Source: JBOICV01 sp050740255 (GTDB taxonomy: Bacteria; Pseudomonadota; Gammaproteobacteria; Nevskiales; JBOICV01). From it: a DNA stretch of 64,000 bases. Positions 7,648 through 15,116 of this stretch are shown here, piece by piece (the first letter of the stretch is position 1; the number at the start of each line of letters is the position of its first letter). The translations under genes were made by a program, and so were the position numbers. The stretch is from contig JBOICV010000051.1 in NCBI GenBank assembly GCA_050740255.1, positions 11,071-75,070 of the forward strand, in the 5' to 3' direction. The notes beneath the pieces were generated by a model. That model did not search any database. It saw only the letters and a program-made list of their open reading frames with translations, and was not told the DNA's origin.

Positions 7648-8238
7648 TTAACTTCCCGTCAGCCCGGCGACGACGCGTATCATCACCAGCAGCAGCAGTT
7701 CATAGAGCAGCGCCAGCATCGCGCCGCGGCCCAGCGTGACCTCGAGCGCGTGCCGGTAAACCTGCGCCATCGCCAGCAGGTGCCAGAGGCTTATCGTCAT
7801 ATAACCGAGTAGCGCCAGAACCGGCGCCGGCGGCGGCTCCTGGCCGTCTTTCAGTACGCGCAATTGTTCGAGAAAGGGCTGCAGCTCGATCATGCACGGC
7901 AGCGCCGCCAGACCCAGCGCGATGCCGATCATGAGCAAGGCGGTAAAAGTTTGCGCGAAGCGCACATCCTTGCCGGTGCGCCGCAGCAGCCAGCGCGTGT
8001 ACAGCGCCAGCATCGCGCTTACCGCCACCGCATGCAGCACCGCCTGGGCCTCGCTCATGCCAAGGCGCAGCACCAGCGCGTTCAGCAACACGTACGCCGC
8101 AACCAAGCCGCTCAGCAAACGCCAGGAGGACGGCAGGTCCTGTGGACCGGCGCGCAGCAGCAGAATCTGGACAGTAACCCGCAGGGTTTGCAGCAGCACT
8201 GGGCAGGAGTTTGGGTGGCGGATGCGTGACGCGCGCAT
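7648..8238 (-). CDS. Predicted four-helix membrane protein upstream of mpl
   Basis: Up to 196 aa. Hydrophobic segments appear at about residues 40-60, 66-84, 98-116 and 170-192, with a basic loop (RWLLRRTGKDVR) between the second and third, resembling small Yip1-like or DUF-type membrane proteins; no family is certain. The start is uncertain: ATG 8238 has no clear ribosome site, and an in-frame GTG about 40 bases further in is an alternative. The gene is divergent from rnd (39 bases apart) and five bases ahead of mpl. Confidence 0.62.
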   Translation of the reverse strand: MRASRIRHPNSCPVLLQTLRVTVQILLLRAGPQDLPSSWRLLSGLVAAYVLLNALVLRLGMSEAQAVLHAVAVSAMLALYTRWLLRRTGKDVRFAQTFTALLMIGIALGLAALPCMIELQPFLEQLRVLKDGQEPPPAPVLALLGYMTISLWHLLAMAQVYRHALEVTLGRGAMLALLYELLLLVMIRVVAGLTGS

Positions 8239-8276
8239 AATACCGGACTCTTTGCGGCGCTCATATTTTTCCCTCC

Positions 8277-9434
8277 ATGCCCGACGCGCAGTATGTGGAT
8301 CAGCCGCAGGCGCTCACGGAACTCTGCACCCGCCTGGGCAGCGCCGGCTGGCTGGCGCTCGACACCGAGTTCATGCGCGAGAAGACCTATTACCCCAGGC
8401 TCTGCCTGATTCAAATCGCCAGCATTGACGCGGTGGCGGTGATTGATCCGCTCGCGCTGCCCGATCTCAAGCCGGTGTTCGAACTGCTGGCCAATCCCGC
8501 CTGCGTAAAAGTGCTGCACGCCGCCGGGCAGGATCTGGAAGTGCTGTACCAGGCCGGCGCGCCGGCGCTGGCGCCGCTGTTCGATACCCAGCTCGCCGCC
8601 GCCCTGCTGGGGCATGGCGAGCAAATCGGCTACGCCGCACTGGTCAAGGCGCTGCTGGGTAAGGAATTGCACAAAGCGCATACGCGCGCCGACTGGAGCC
8701 GGCGGCCGCTCGATGCGGACGAATTGACCTACGCGGCCGACGATGTGCGTTATCTCGGTCCGCTTTACGCACAGTTGAACGACGAGCTACAGAGCACCGG
8801 GCGCAAGGACTGGCTAAGGCAGGAAACCGCGGCGCTGGCGGATCCCGTCAACTATCAACCCGATCCACAGGATCAGTGGCAGCGGCTGCGCGGCCTGCAT
8901 CGGCTTGCGCCAGGCGCTCAGCATATTGCGGCGCGACTCGCCGCGTGGCGGGAAACGACCGCCATGCGGCTGAATCGTCCGCGCAAATGGATATTGGCGG
9001 ACGAGGTTTTGACCGACATCGCGCAACGCGCGCCGCGCAACTTGGAGGAACTCCAGCGCTTGCGTGATATGCCGGAACGCACGCTGGCGCAACATGCCGA
9101 TGCCTGGCTTGAATGCGTGCGGCAAGGATTAAGCGAGGCGGCGACACCCGTGGTCGCGCCGCCGCAGCGGCTGAGTCCGGAACAGGCACCGCTGGCGGAT
9201 TTGTTGATGAGTGCCTTGCGTCAGCTCGCAAGCGCCCAGCGCATCAGCCCGGCGCTGCTAGCGACGCGGGATGAAATTGATCGTCTGGTGCTGGGTCAGC
9301 GTGACCTTGCACTACTGCAAGGCTGGCGCGGAGAACTTGCCGGGCAGACTTTGCTGGCGGCGCTGGAAGGGCAAGTGGGATTCCGAATCGCAAATGGCGA
9401 GCTGCGACTGGAAACTTTGGTGAAGTCGTCCTGA
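8277..9434 (+). CDS. rnd: Ribonuclease D
   Basis: 385 aa. RNase D is a 3'-5' exonuclease that trims tRNA precursors. The DEDDy active site is complete: D29 and E31 (DTEFMRE), D86 (HAAGQDLEVL), then Y152 and D156 (TYAADDVRYL). An HRDC domain follows around residues 205-290 (RKWILADEVLTDIA...LRDMP), with a second HRDC-like C-terminal region, as in the E. coli enzyme (about 375 aa). ATG 8277 follows a CCCTCC-rich leader without a strong Shine-Dalgarno. The gene stands alone, followed by a repeat. Confidence 0.95.
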   Translation: MPDAQYVDQPQALTELCTRLGSAGWLALDTEFMREKTYYPRLCLIQIASIDAVAVIDPLALPDLKPVFELLANPACVKVLHAAGQDLEVLYQAGAPALAPLFDTQLAAALLGHGEQIGYAALVKALLGKELHKAHTRADWSRRPLDADELTYAADDVRYLGPLYAQLNDELQSTGRKDWLRQETAALADPVNYQPDPQDQWQRLRGLHRLAPGAQHIAARLAAWRETTAMRLNRPRKWILADEVLTDIAQRAPRNLEELQRLRDMPERTLAQHADAWLECVRQGLSEAATPVVAPPQRLSPEQAPLADLLMSALRQLASAQRISPALLATRDEIDRLVLGQRDLALLQGWRGELAGQTLLAALEGQVGFRIANGELRLETLVKSS

Positions 9435-9439
9435 GCCAT

Positions 9440-9555
9440 CCAGTAGCCTGGATGAAGGCGCGACGCGCCGGAATCCGGGGTTAAGCGCTCAACCCGGATT
9501 CCGCTTAGCCTGTCCTGAGCCAGGTCGAAGGGCTCCATCCGGGCTACGGCTAGCC
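9440..9555. repeat. Dispersed intergenic palindromic repeat between rnd and adk
   Basis: The gap is filled by nested palindromic units: CCTGGATGAAGG...CGGAATCCGGGG, then its inverse AACCCGGATTCCG, then GGTCGAAGGGCTCCATCCGGGCTA. CGGAATCCGGG-type units of this kind are scattered in many proteobacterial genomes. The hairpin lies between the convergent genes rnd and adk and may act as a terminator. Confidence 0.65.
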
Positions 9556-9562
9556 GGGAGAG

Positions 9563-10216
9563 TCAGAGTTTTTCCATCGCGCCGGTAATGCGGTGAAAGA
9601 TATCGTCAATACTGCCGGAGTCACCCTTCACGCTGGTCAGCAGGCCGTGATCCATGTAGTACTCGACCAGCGGCTTGGTTTCACTCTGATAGACCTGCAG
9701 ACGCTTGCGCACGGTGTCTTCGTTGTCATCGGCGCGACGCGTGAGATTGTGCCCCCCGCAGACGTCACAGATATTAGCCTTGGCCGGCGGCGAAAAATAG
9801 GTGTTGAACATCTGGCCGCAGTCGGCACAGGTAAGCCGGCCGGTGATCCGCTTCATGATCACTTCCAGATCCACATCAATCAGCAGCGCCGTATTCAGCG
9901 GCTGGCCGAGTCCCTTGAGCAATTCGTCCAAGGCCTTGGCCTGCGCCAGATTGCGCGGAAAACCGTCGAGGATGAAGCCTTTCTTGGTGTCACCCTGACC
10001 AAGGCGCTCCTTGAGCAGGCCCAGCACCAGCGAATCCGGCACCAGCTCGCCGGCATCCATTTTCGCCTTGGCCTGTTTGCCCAGTTCGGAGCCGGTCTTG
10101 ACCGCGGCGCGCAGCAAGTCGCCGGTGGAAATCTGCGGCACGCCGAGATGCTTTTCCAGCTTCTTGGCTTGGGTGCCTTTGCCCGAACCCGGAGCGCCCA
10201 GAAATACCAGTCTCAT
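9563..10216 (-). CDS. adk: Adenylate kinase, zinc-LID type
   Basis: 217 aa. Adk equilibrates ATP + AMP with 2 ADP in the cytoplasm. Visible motifs are the P-loop GAPGSGKGTQ (7-16), the AMP-binding region ISTGDLLRAA and the signature FILDGFPRN (81-89). The LID carries four cysteines C130, C133, C150 and C153 in CxxC pairs, the structural zinc site usual in Gram-positives but also present in some proteobacteria; E. coli Adk lacks it. It is divergent from pfp, an arrangement that suits joint control of adenylate and PPi metabolism. Confidence 0.96.
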   Translation of the reverse strand: MRLVFLGAPGSGKGTQAKKLEKHLGVPQISTGDLLRAAVKTGSELGKQAKAKMDAGELVPDSLVLGLLKERLGQGDTKKGFILDGFPRNLAQAKALDELLKGLGQPLNTALLIDVDLEVIMKRITGRLTCADCGQMFNTYFSPPAKANICDVCGGHNLTRRADDNEDTVRKRLQVYQSETKPLVEYYMDHGLLTSVKGDSGSIDDIFHRITGAMEKL

Positions 10217-10394
10217 CGGTTCCTCTTCCTCCCCGGGAAGTATATAAATGACAAGGGCCGCCGAGCGCCTGGGCGGCCCAAAAAATGAATTTTACCGTAC
10301 CGCGAACAGCCGCGCCGCGTCAATTTGTATCGCTGCGCAGTTGGCCGCTTTTCCATTATCCTTAGCGGCCTTCATCGCTGCCCTGACTCCCCAT

Positions 10395-11663
10395 ATGGCT
10401 GCTCGGAACGCCTTTTACGCACAAAGCGGCGGCGTTACCGCCGTGATCAATGCGTCCGCGGCGGGTTTGATTGAAGCCGCGCGCAAATATCCGCAGAAAA
10501 TCGGCAAGGTTTACGCCGGGCGCAACGGCATCATCGGCGCGCTCACCGAAGACCTGATTGATACCAGCCAGGAACCGGAGGACTTGATCGCGGCCCTGCG
10601 CCACACGCCAGCCGGCGCCTTCGGCTCCTGCCGCTACAAGCTCAAGGGTTTCGACAAGAACCAGGCTGAGTATGAGCGTCTGATCGCAGTGTTCAAGGCG
10701 CATGACATCGGTTATTTCTTCTACAACGGCGGCGGCGACTCCGCCGACACCTGTCTCAAGGTCAGCCAGCTGGGCGAGAAACTCGGTTATCCGATTCAGG
10801 CGATTCATGTGCCCAAGACCATGGACAACGACCTGCCGCTGACGGACACCTGTCCCGGCTTTGGCTCGGTCGCCAAGTACACCGCGGTAAGCATTCGTGA
10901 AGCGAGCTTCGACCTCGCCAGCATGGCCAAAACCTCGACCAAGGTGTTCATCCTGGAAGTGATGGGCCGCCACGCCGGCTGGACTGCCGCCGCGGGCGGT
11001 CTCGCGGCCGAAAGCGAGGGCGAAGGCCCGCAGGTGATTCTGTTCCCGGAAATCGTGTTCGACGAAGCAAAGTTCCTCGGCAAAGTGGATGCAACGGTCA
11101 AGAAAGTCGGCTGGTGCACCATCGTCGCCAGCGAGGGGCTGCACGCGCCCTCCGGCGAATTCCTGTCGGAAACCGGCAGCAAGGACGCCTTCGGTCACGC
11201 CCAGCTTGGCGGCCTGGCGCCGCTGCTGGCGAAGATCATCAAGGACAAGCTGGGCCACAAGTATCACTGGGCCGTCGCCGACTACTTGATGCGCGCGGCA
11301 CGGCATATCGCCAGCAAGACCGATCTGGATCAGGCCTATGCCACCGGCCGCGCCGCGGTCGAGTTCGCCGTCGCCGGCAAGAGCGGCGTGATGGTGTCTA
11401 TTGTGCGCAAATCCGACGATCCTTACGTCTGGGAGATCGGCGAGGCGCCGCTGACCCAGGTCGCCAACGTCGAGAAGAAGATGCCGCGCGACTACATCAC
11501 GGAAGACGGCTTTCACATCACCGAGAAATGCCGCCGCTATCTGGCGCCCTTGATTGCCGGTGAGGACTACCCGCCCTTCACCAAGGGCCTGCCGCGTTAC
11601 GCGATCCTGAAAAACTCGCCGGTGCCGAAGCAGCTCGCCGCTTTCGAATTCAAGAAGTCATAG
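10395..11663 (+). CDS. pfp: Pyrophosphate-dependent 6-phosphofructokinase
   Basis: 422 aa from ATG 10395, where homology to the family begins (YAQSGGVTAVINASAAG); the longer frame to 10248 has no counterpart. The enzyme reversibly phosphorylates fructose-6-phosphate using PPi. PPi type is indicated by GGGDSADTC (Asp in place of the Gly of ATP enzymes) and PKTMDND (Lys in place of the Gly of PGTIDND). MGRHAGWTAAA is the substrate-binding motif. It sits next to adk and in the same region as hppA and ppa, which all handle PPi or adenylates. No strong Shine-Dalgarno is seen. Confidence 0.94.
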   Translation: MAARNAFYAQSGGVTAVINASAAGLIEAARKYPQKIGKVYAGRNGIIGALTEDLIDTSQEPEDLIAALRHTPAGAFGSCRYKLKGFDKNQAEYERLIAVFKAHDIGYFFYNGGGDSADTCLKVSQLGEKLGYPIQAIHVPKTMDNDLPLTDTCPGFGSVAKYTAVSIREASFDLASMAKTSTKVFILEVMGRHAGWTAAAGGLAAESEGEGPQVILFPEIVFDEAKFLGKVDATVKKVGWCTIVASEGLHAPSGEFLSETGSKDAFGHAQLGGLAPLLAKIIKDKLGHKYHWAVADYLMRAARHIASKTDLDQAYATGRAAVEFAVAGKSGVMVSIVRKSDDPYVWEIGEAPLTQVANVEKKMPRDYITEDGFHITEKCRRYLAPLIAGEDYPPFTKGLPRYAILKNSPVPKQLAAFEFKKS

Positions 11664-12164
11664 ACCCTGCGCGGGCGACAACAGAATAAGTAGCCGGGGG
11701 GCCCTGGAAAGCGTAGCGGCTTCGGCGCTACCGATCCCGTTCGCGCGGTTCAATCAGCCACGGTACCCAACCGCGCTCACGACCCCAGCGACTGCTGCCA
11801 AGCATAGCTCCGCCCAGATCAACCTTGGGCCTTACGCTTTTGCCGACCCGAATGGCCGAAGGCCGGATTTCCGCGCGGCGAGCGGCGCCGGGCTGGCCTA
11901 TACTATGTACTGGCGCGCGCGACACGGTGAAATTCTCTCGGCCGTAGCACGTCCCGCAAGGGGCGGCGCGCAATGCGGGTTCCTGAGAGGCCCCGCCGCG
12001 CGCCTCATTTCACTTCCAGCTTCCCTCGATCACGCTTCCGTTGCGCAGCAGGCTGCGCATATCCCTGTCGTTGCGGCGGCGAAGTGATGTTCCGAACAGC
12101 TTATCGCCGCGCGCCGTTGCCGGTTCATCATCCGGGAGTCCGGGGGAATCGAGCTCGCGCTGCG
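11664..12164. other. 501-bp gap without a supported gene
   Basis: The stretch between pfp and the Lrp-type gene contains short GC-rich inverted repeats (for example around GGCCGAAGGCC near 11852) and an open frame at 11728-11973 on the minus strand with no ribosome site or recognisable domain. I see no RNA gene. It may hold decayed sequence at the border of the accessory cluster. Confidence 0.5.
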
Positions 12165-13124
12165 TTACAGCAGCCGCGCAAGATGAAACCGGTGCAAGGG
12201 CGCGCCGGTGATCGGAAAGTGCACCAGGGACTCGACGCCTTGCCGCCCGCGCAGCGCTTCGAGGAAACGCGCTACAGCGCCCAGTGAATCGCAGAGTGCG
12301 ATGCCGACGACGTCGTAGTGTCCCAGGCAGGTCACGAGCGCAGGGATTTCTGCGCGACTGGATAAATATTCGACGATTCTGCGGCGAGATTTTCCCGGCG
12401 CGCGCAAGGCGAAGTAGGAGATCACGGCTTCACCGAGCGCGAAAGGATCAAACATCGCGATCACGCGCACCATGCCGCTGTCCTCGAGTTGACGCAACCG
12501 CGTGCGGATCGTGTTCTCGCTGACTTTCAACTGCCGCGCGATCTCGCGATTGGATTGATGCGCGTCGTTGATCAGGCAGTTCATCAGCCGGTGATCAAGT
12601 TCGTCCAGTGGAATCGTCGTAACGGCAAATTCCCTGGGACTCCAGCGCGCTTGCGGCAGCGGCGTGCGATCGAAGACGTAGCGGTGATATTCGACGATCG
12701 GCAGGAATTCGACCGAAGCGACGCCTGCGATGCCGCCGATTTCGTCGGCCATGGCGCGCAGCTTGGGCAGGTCCTCTCCAAGCACGTGCGCGATCAGATC
12801 CACCGAACCCAGCGTATGACTTACCGACTGCACGTTGCTGCGGGCGCCGAGCACCTTGGCGACCGCTGCGCTCTGTGCACCCTCCAGCCGGATCAGTGCG
12901 AACGCCGAGACATGATAGGCGGCAAGCCGCCAATCCACGACCAGCGATGCCGCCACGAGATTGTCGTCGCGCAGGCGCCGCAGCCGATTGGCGATTGACC
13001 ACTCGGACAGGCCGGTTTCACGCGCCAGTTGCCGATTGGTCGCGCGCACGTCCTTGACCAGCAGCCTGATCAGGCGCCGGTCGATTTCGTCGCAGCGACG
13101 CACGGGCATGTTGAAAGTGTGCAT
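12165..13124 (-). CDS. Tandem Lrp/AsnC-type transcriptional regulator
   Basis: 319 aa, about twice the usual 150-165 aa of an Lrp protein, because it contains two full units. HTH 1 lies near residues 6-55 (IDRRLIRLLVKDVRATNRQLA...LSEWSIANRLRRL) with a RAM-like domain to about 150. HTH 2 lies near 168-215 (LDHRLMNCLINDAHQSNREIA...VSENTIRTRLRQLE) with a second RAM-like domain to the end. I use ATG 13124, which has AGGAGG nine bases upstream, rather than ATG 13145. Divergent from the amidohydrolase operon, it probably controls it in response to an amino-acid-like ligand; this is inference. Confidence 0.85.
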   Translation of the reverse strand: MHTFNMPVRRCDEIDRRLIRLLVKDVRATNRQLARETGLSEWSIANRLRRLRDDNLVAASLVVDWRLAAYHVSAFALIRLEGAQSAAVAKVLGARSNVQSVSHTLGSVDLIAHVLGEDLPKLRAMADEIGGIAGVASVEFLPIVEYHRYVFDRTPLPQARWSPREFAVTTIPLDELDHRLMNCLINDAHQSNREIARQLKVSENTIRTRLRQLEDSGMVRVIAMFDPFALGEAVISYFALRAPGKSRRRIVEYLSSRAEIPALVTCLGHYDVVGIALCDSLGAVARFLEALRGRQGVESLVHFPITGAPLHRFHLARLL

Positions 13125-13216
13125 TGCTCCGGCCCTCCTGCGCAATAGAGCGTCCTGAGTATTTTTGGGTTAAACCTATATTTGCGACGCAATTGTATGC
13201 ATATTACATCGCATAG

Positions 13217-13246
13217 TTGACAAATCGGTCCAATAAGCTCTACATT
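13217..13246 (+). promoter_or_regulatory. Probable sigma-70 promoter of the amidohydrolase operon
   Basis: TTGACA (13217-13222) is a perfect -35 box; after 18 bases TACATT (13241-13246) matches four of six -10 positions. It lies about 45 bases before the Shine-Dalgarno. AT-rich imperfect repeats just upstream (13165-13215) are candidate sites for the divergent Lrp-type regulator. Confidence 0.55.
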
Positions 13247-13297
13247 GCATGGCGGTAGCAACAGGGCCGTAACGACCCGTCAGCGTCAGGAGCGCGT

Positions 13298-15052
13298 ATG
13301 AACAAGTACAGCCTGGTCATTCGCAATGGACAGATCGTGGACGGCAGCGGCGCGGCGCGCTATGTCGCCGACCTTGGCATCGCCGCCGGGCGCATCGCGC
13401 GGATCGCGCCGACGGGAGCCATCCCTTCCAGCGAGGCGGATGAATCTATTGACGCCACGGGGCTGATCGTCGCGCCGGGCGTGATTGATCTGCACACGCA
13501 CTACGACGCGCAGATCCACTGGGACCCGTACTGCACGACGTCGTCGTGGCACGGCACCACCAGCGTGGTGGTCGGCAATTGCGGTTTCGGTTTCGCACCC
13601 TGCCCGCCGGAGCTGCGCGAGCGCTACATGCAGATGATGGTGAACACCGAGCAGATCGCCTATAACGCGATGCGCGCTACGCTGCCCTGGAACTGGGTGA
13701 CCTATCCCGAATGGATGGCGCGCCTCAAGCAGAAAACCAAGGGCATCAACATCGGCAGCTACCTGCCGCTGAATTCGCTGATGATGTTTGTAATGGGCGC
13801 CGACGCCGCGAAAACGCGCGCGGCGACGGCCGCCGAACGCGCGCGCATGCGTGCACTGCTGCACGAAGCGATGGACTGTGGTGCCATCGGTTTCGGGTTC
13901 TCGCATCTGGGGCAAATGAACAGTCACAAGGACTTCGACGGCTCGCCGATGCCGACCGACACGATGGCGGTGGAGGAGGCCTACAACCTCGCCGATGTGC
14001 TGCGGGAGCGCGGCGAAGGCTGCATCCAGGCCTTGTGCGAATTGCCGGGAATGCCCAATCGCCAGGTAGTCGAGGAACTGGCGCGGCGCTCAGGCCGGCC
14101 GGTGATTCACAACGTCATCGCCGTGCTCGACCTGATGCCGGATTTTCACACCGGCGTGATGCAGTGGCTGGATAGCTGCGTCGCACGCGGCCTCGACATC
14201 TACAGCCAGGCGCTGTCCACGCGTGTGTGGACCGAGTTCCGGCTGCTCGAATACAACGCCTGGGATCAAGTGCCGGTGCTGGCCGAGTTCTCCAATTGCG
14301 GCCTGAGCGTCGCGGATAAATTGAAGAAGGCGGGCGACGCGGATTGGCGCGCGCGACTGCGCAGCCAGTACCAGCCGGCGATGATGGTCATTGCTGGCGG
14401 ACCCTTTGAAAGTTTCTACCTGCACGACGCCAAGGCTGCGCCGGCTTACGAAAAGTTCGAGGGGCAGTTGCTCGGCGAGATTGCCGCGCAACTCGGCGTC
14501 GCGGTGACGGATCTGATCTTCGACATCGGCATCGCCAGCGGCATGCTGGCTGATTTTCGCACCAGTATCGCCACCAGCCAGGACCCGGACAAAGTCGCCG
14601 CCATGCTGTTGCACCCGCGTGTGCTGATCGGCACCTCCGACGGCGGCGCGCACGGCAAGTTCTACAGCGGTGGCCATTTCTCGACCGATGCACTCACTTG
14701 GCTGGTGCGCGAGGAGAAGCGCATCGGACTGGAAGCGATGCATCAGAAATTGAGCAGCCTGCCGGCGCGTGTCCTTGGGCTCGACCGCCGCGGCGAGTTG
14801 CGCGAGGGCTGGGCCGCTGATCTGATGATCTACGACTACGAACGGCTCGACTACACGCGCAACCGCTACCTCGTCGCGCACGATGTGCCCGGTGACGAGT
14901 GGCGGCGCGTGGTGCCGGTGCGCGGCATTGATTGGGTCGTGGTCAATGGTCAGGCGATTTTCCGCAATAACAACTGTCAGGGCGCCGTGCCGGGACAAGT
15001 TCTGAGCCTGTCGCGACGGGCTCATGCACGGACAACCGCGGTGAACGTCTGA
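13298..15052 (+). CDS. N-acyl-D-amino-acid deacylase-like amidohydrolase
   Basis: 584 aa. An amidohydrolase-superfamily (Amidohydro_3, D-aminoacylase-like) metal-dependent hydrolase. The N-terminal beta-sandwich (RNGQIVDGSGAARYVADLGI) leads to the metal motif H66-x-H68 (GVIDLHTHYDAQ), then GTTSVVVGNCGFGFAPC, which holds the bridging Cys region typical of D-aminoacylases. Later motifs are FGFSHL, HNVIAV, IGTSDGGAHG and the C-terminal GWAADLMIYD. AGGAG lies seven bases before the ATG. No signal peptide is seen, so it is probably cytoplasmic. It heads a cluster with a TonB receptor and a dikinase, suggesting catabolism of an acylated or amide compound; the substrate cannot be told. Confidence 0.86.
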   Translation: MNKYSLVIRNGQIVDGSGAARYVADLGIAAGRIARIAPTGAIPSSEADESIDATGLIVAPGVIDLHTHYDAQIHWDPYCTTSSWHGTTSVVVGNCGFGFAPCPPELRERYMQMMVNTEQIAYNAMRATLPWNWVTYPEWMARLKQKTKGINIGSYLPLNSLMMFVMGADAAKTRAATAAERARMRALLHEAMDCGAIGFGFSHLGQMNSHKDFDGSPMPTDTMAVEEAYNLADVLRERGEGCIQALCELPGMPNRQVVEELARRSGRPVIHNVIAVLDLMPDFHTGVMQWLDSCVARGLDIYSQALSTRVWTEFRLLEYNAWDQVPVLAEFSNCGLSVADKLKKAGDADWRARLRSQYQPAMMVIAGGPFESFYLHDAKAAPAYEKFEGQLLGEIAAQLGVAVTDLIFDIGIASGMLADFRTSIATSQDPDKVAAMLLHPRVLIGTSDGGAHGKFYSGGHFSTDALTWLVREEKRIGLEAMHQKLSSLPARVLGLDRRGELREGWAADLMIYDYERLDYTRNRYLVAHDVPGDEWRRVVPVRGIDWVVVNGQAIFRNNNCQGAVPGQVLSLSRRAHARTTAVNV

Positions 15053-15116
15053 GATTCGGCTGCCGCGCGCACCGCGTGCGGCGACGGCAGAAGGGCGGTG
15101 GGCTGGAGGAGATTGC

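Noticed and set aside
10362..11516. 384-codon minus-strand frame across pfp
   Set aside because: Antisense shadow of a well-supported gene; Gln/His/Arg-rich composition typical of such shadows.
11728..11973. 81-codon minus-strand frame in the gap after pfp
   Set aside because: Arg-rich, no ribosome site and no recognisable fold; kept as part of the gene-free gap.
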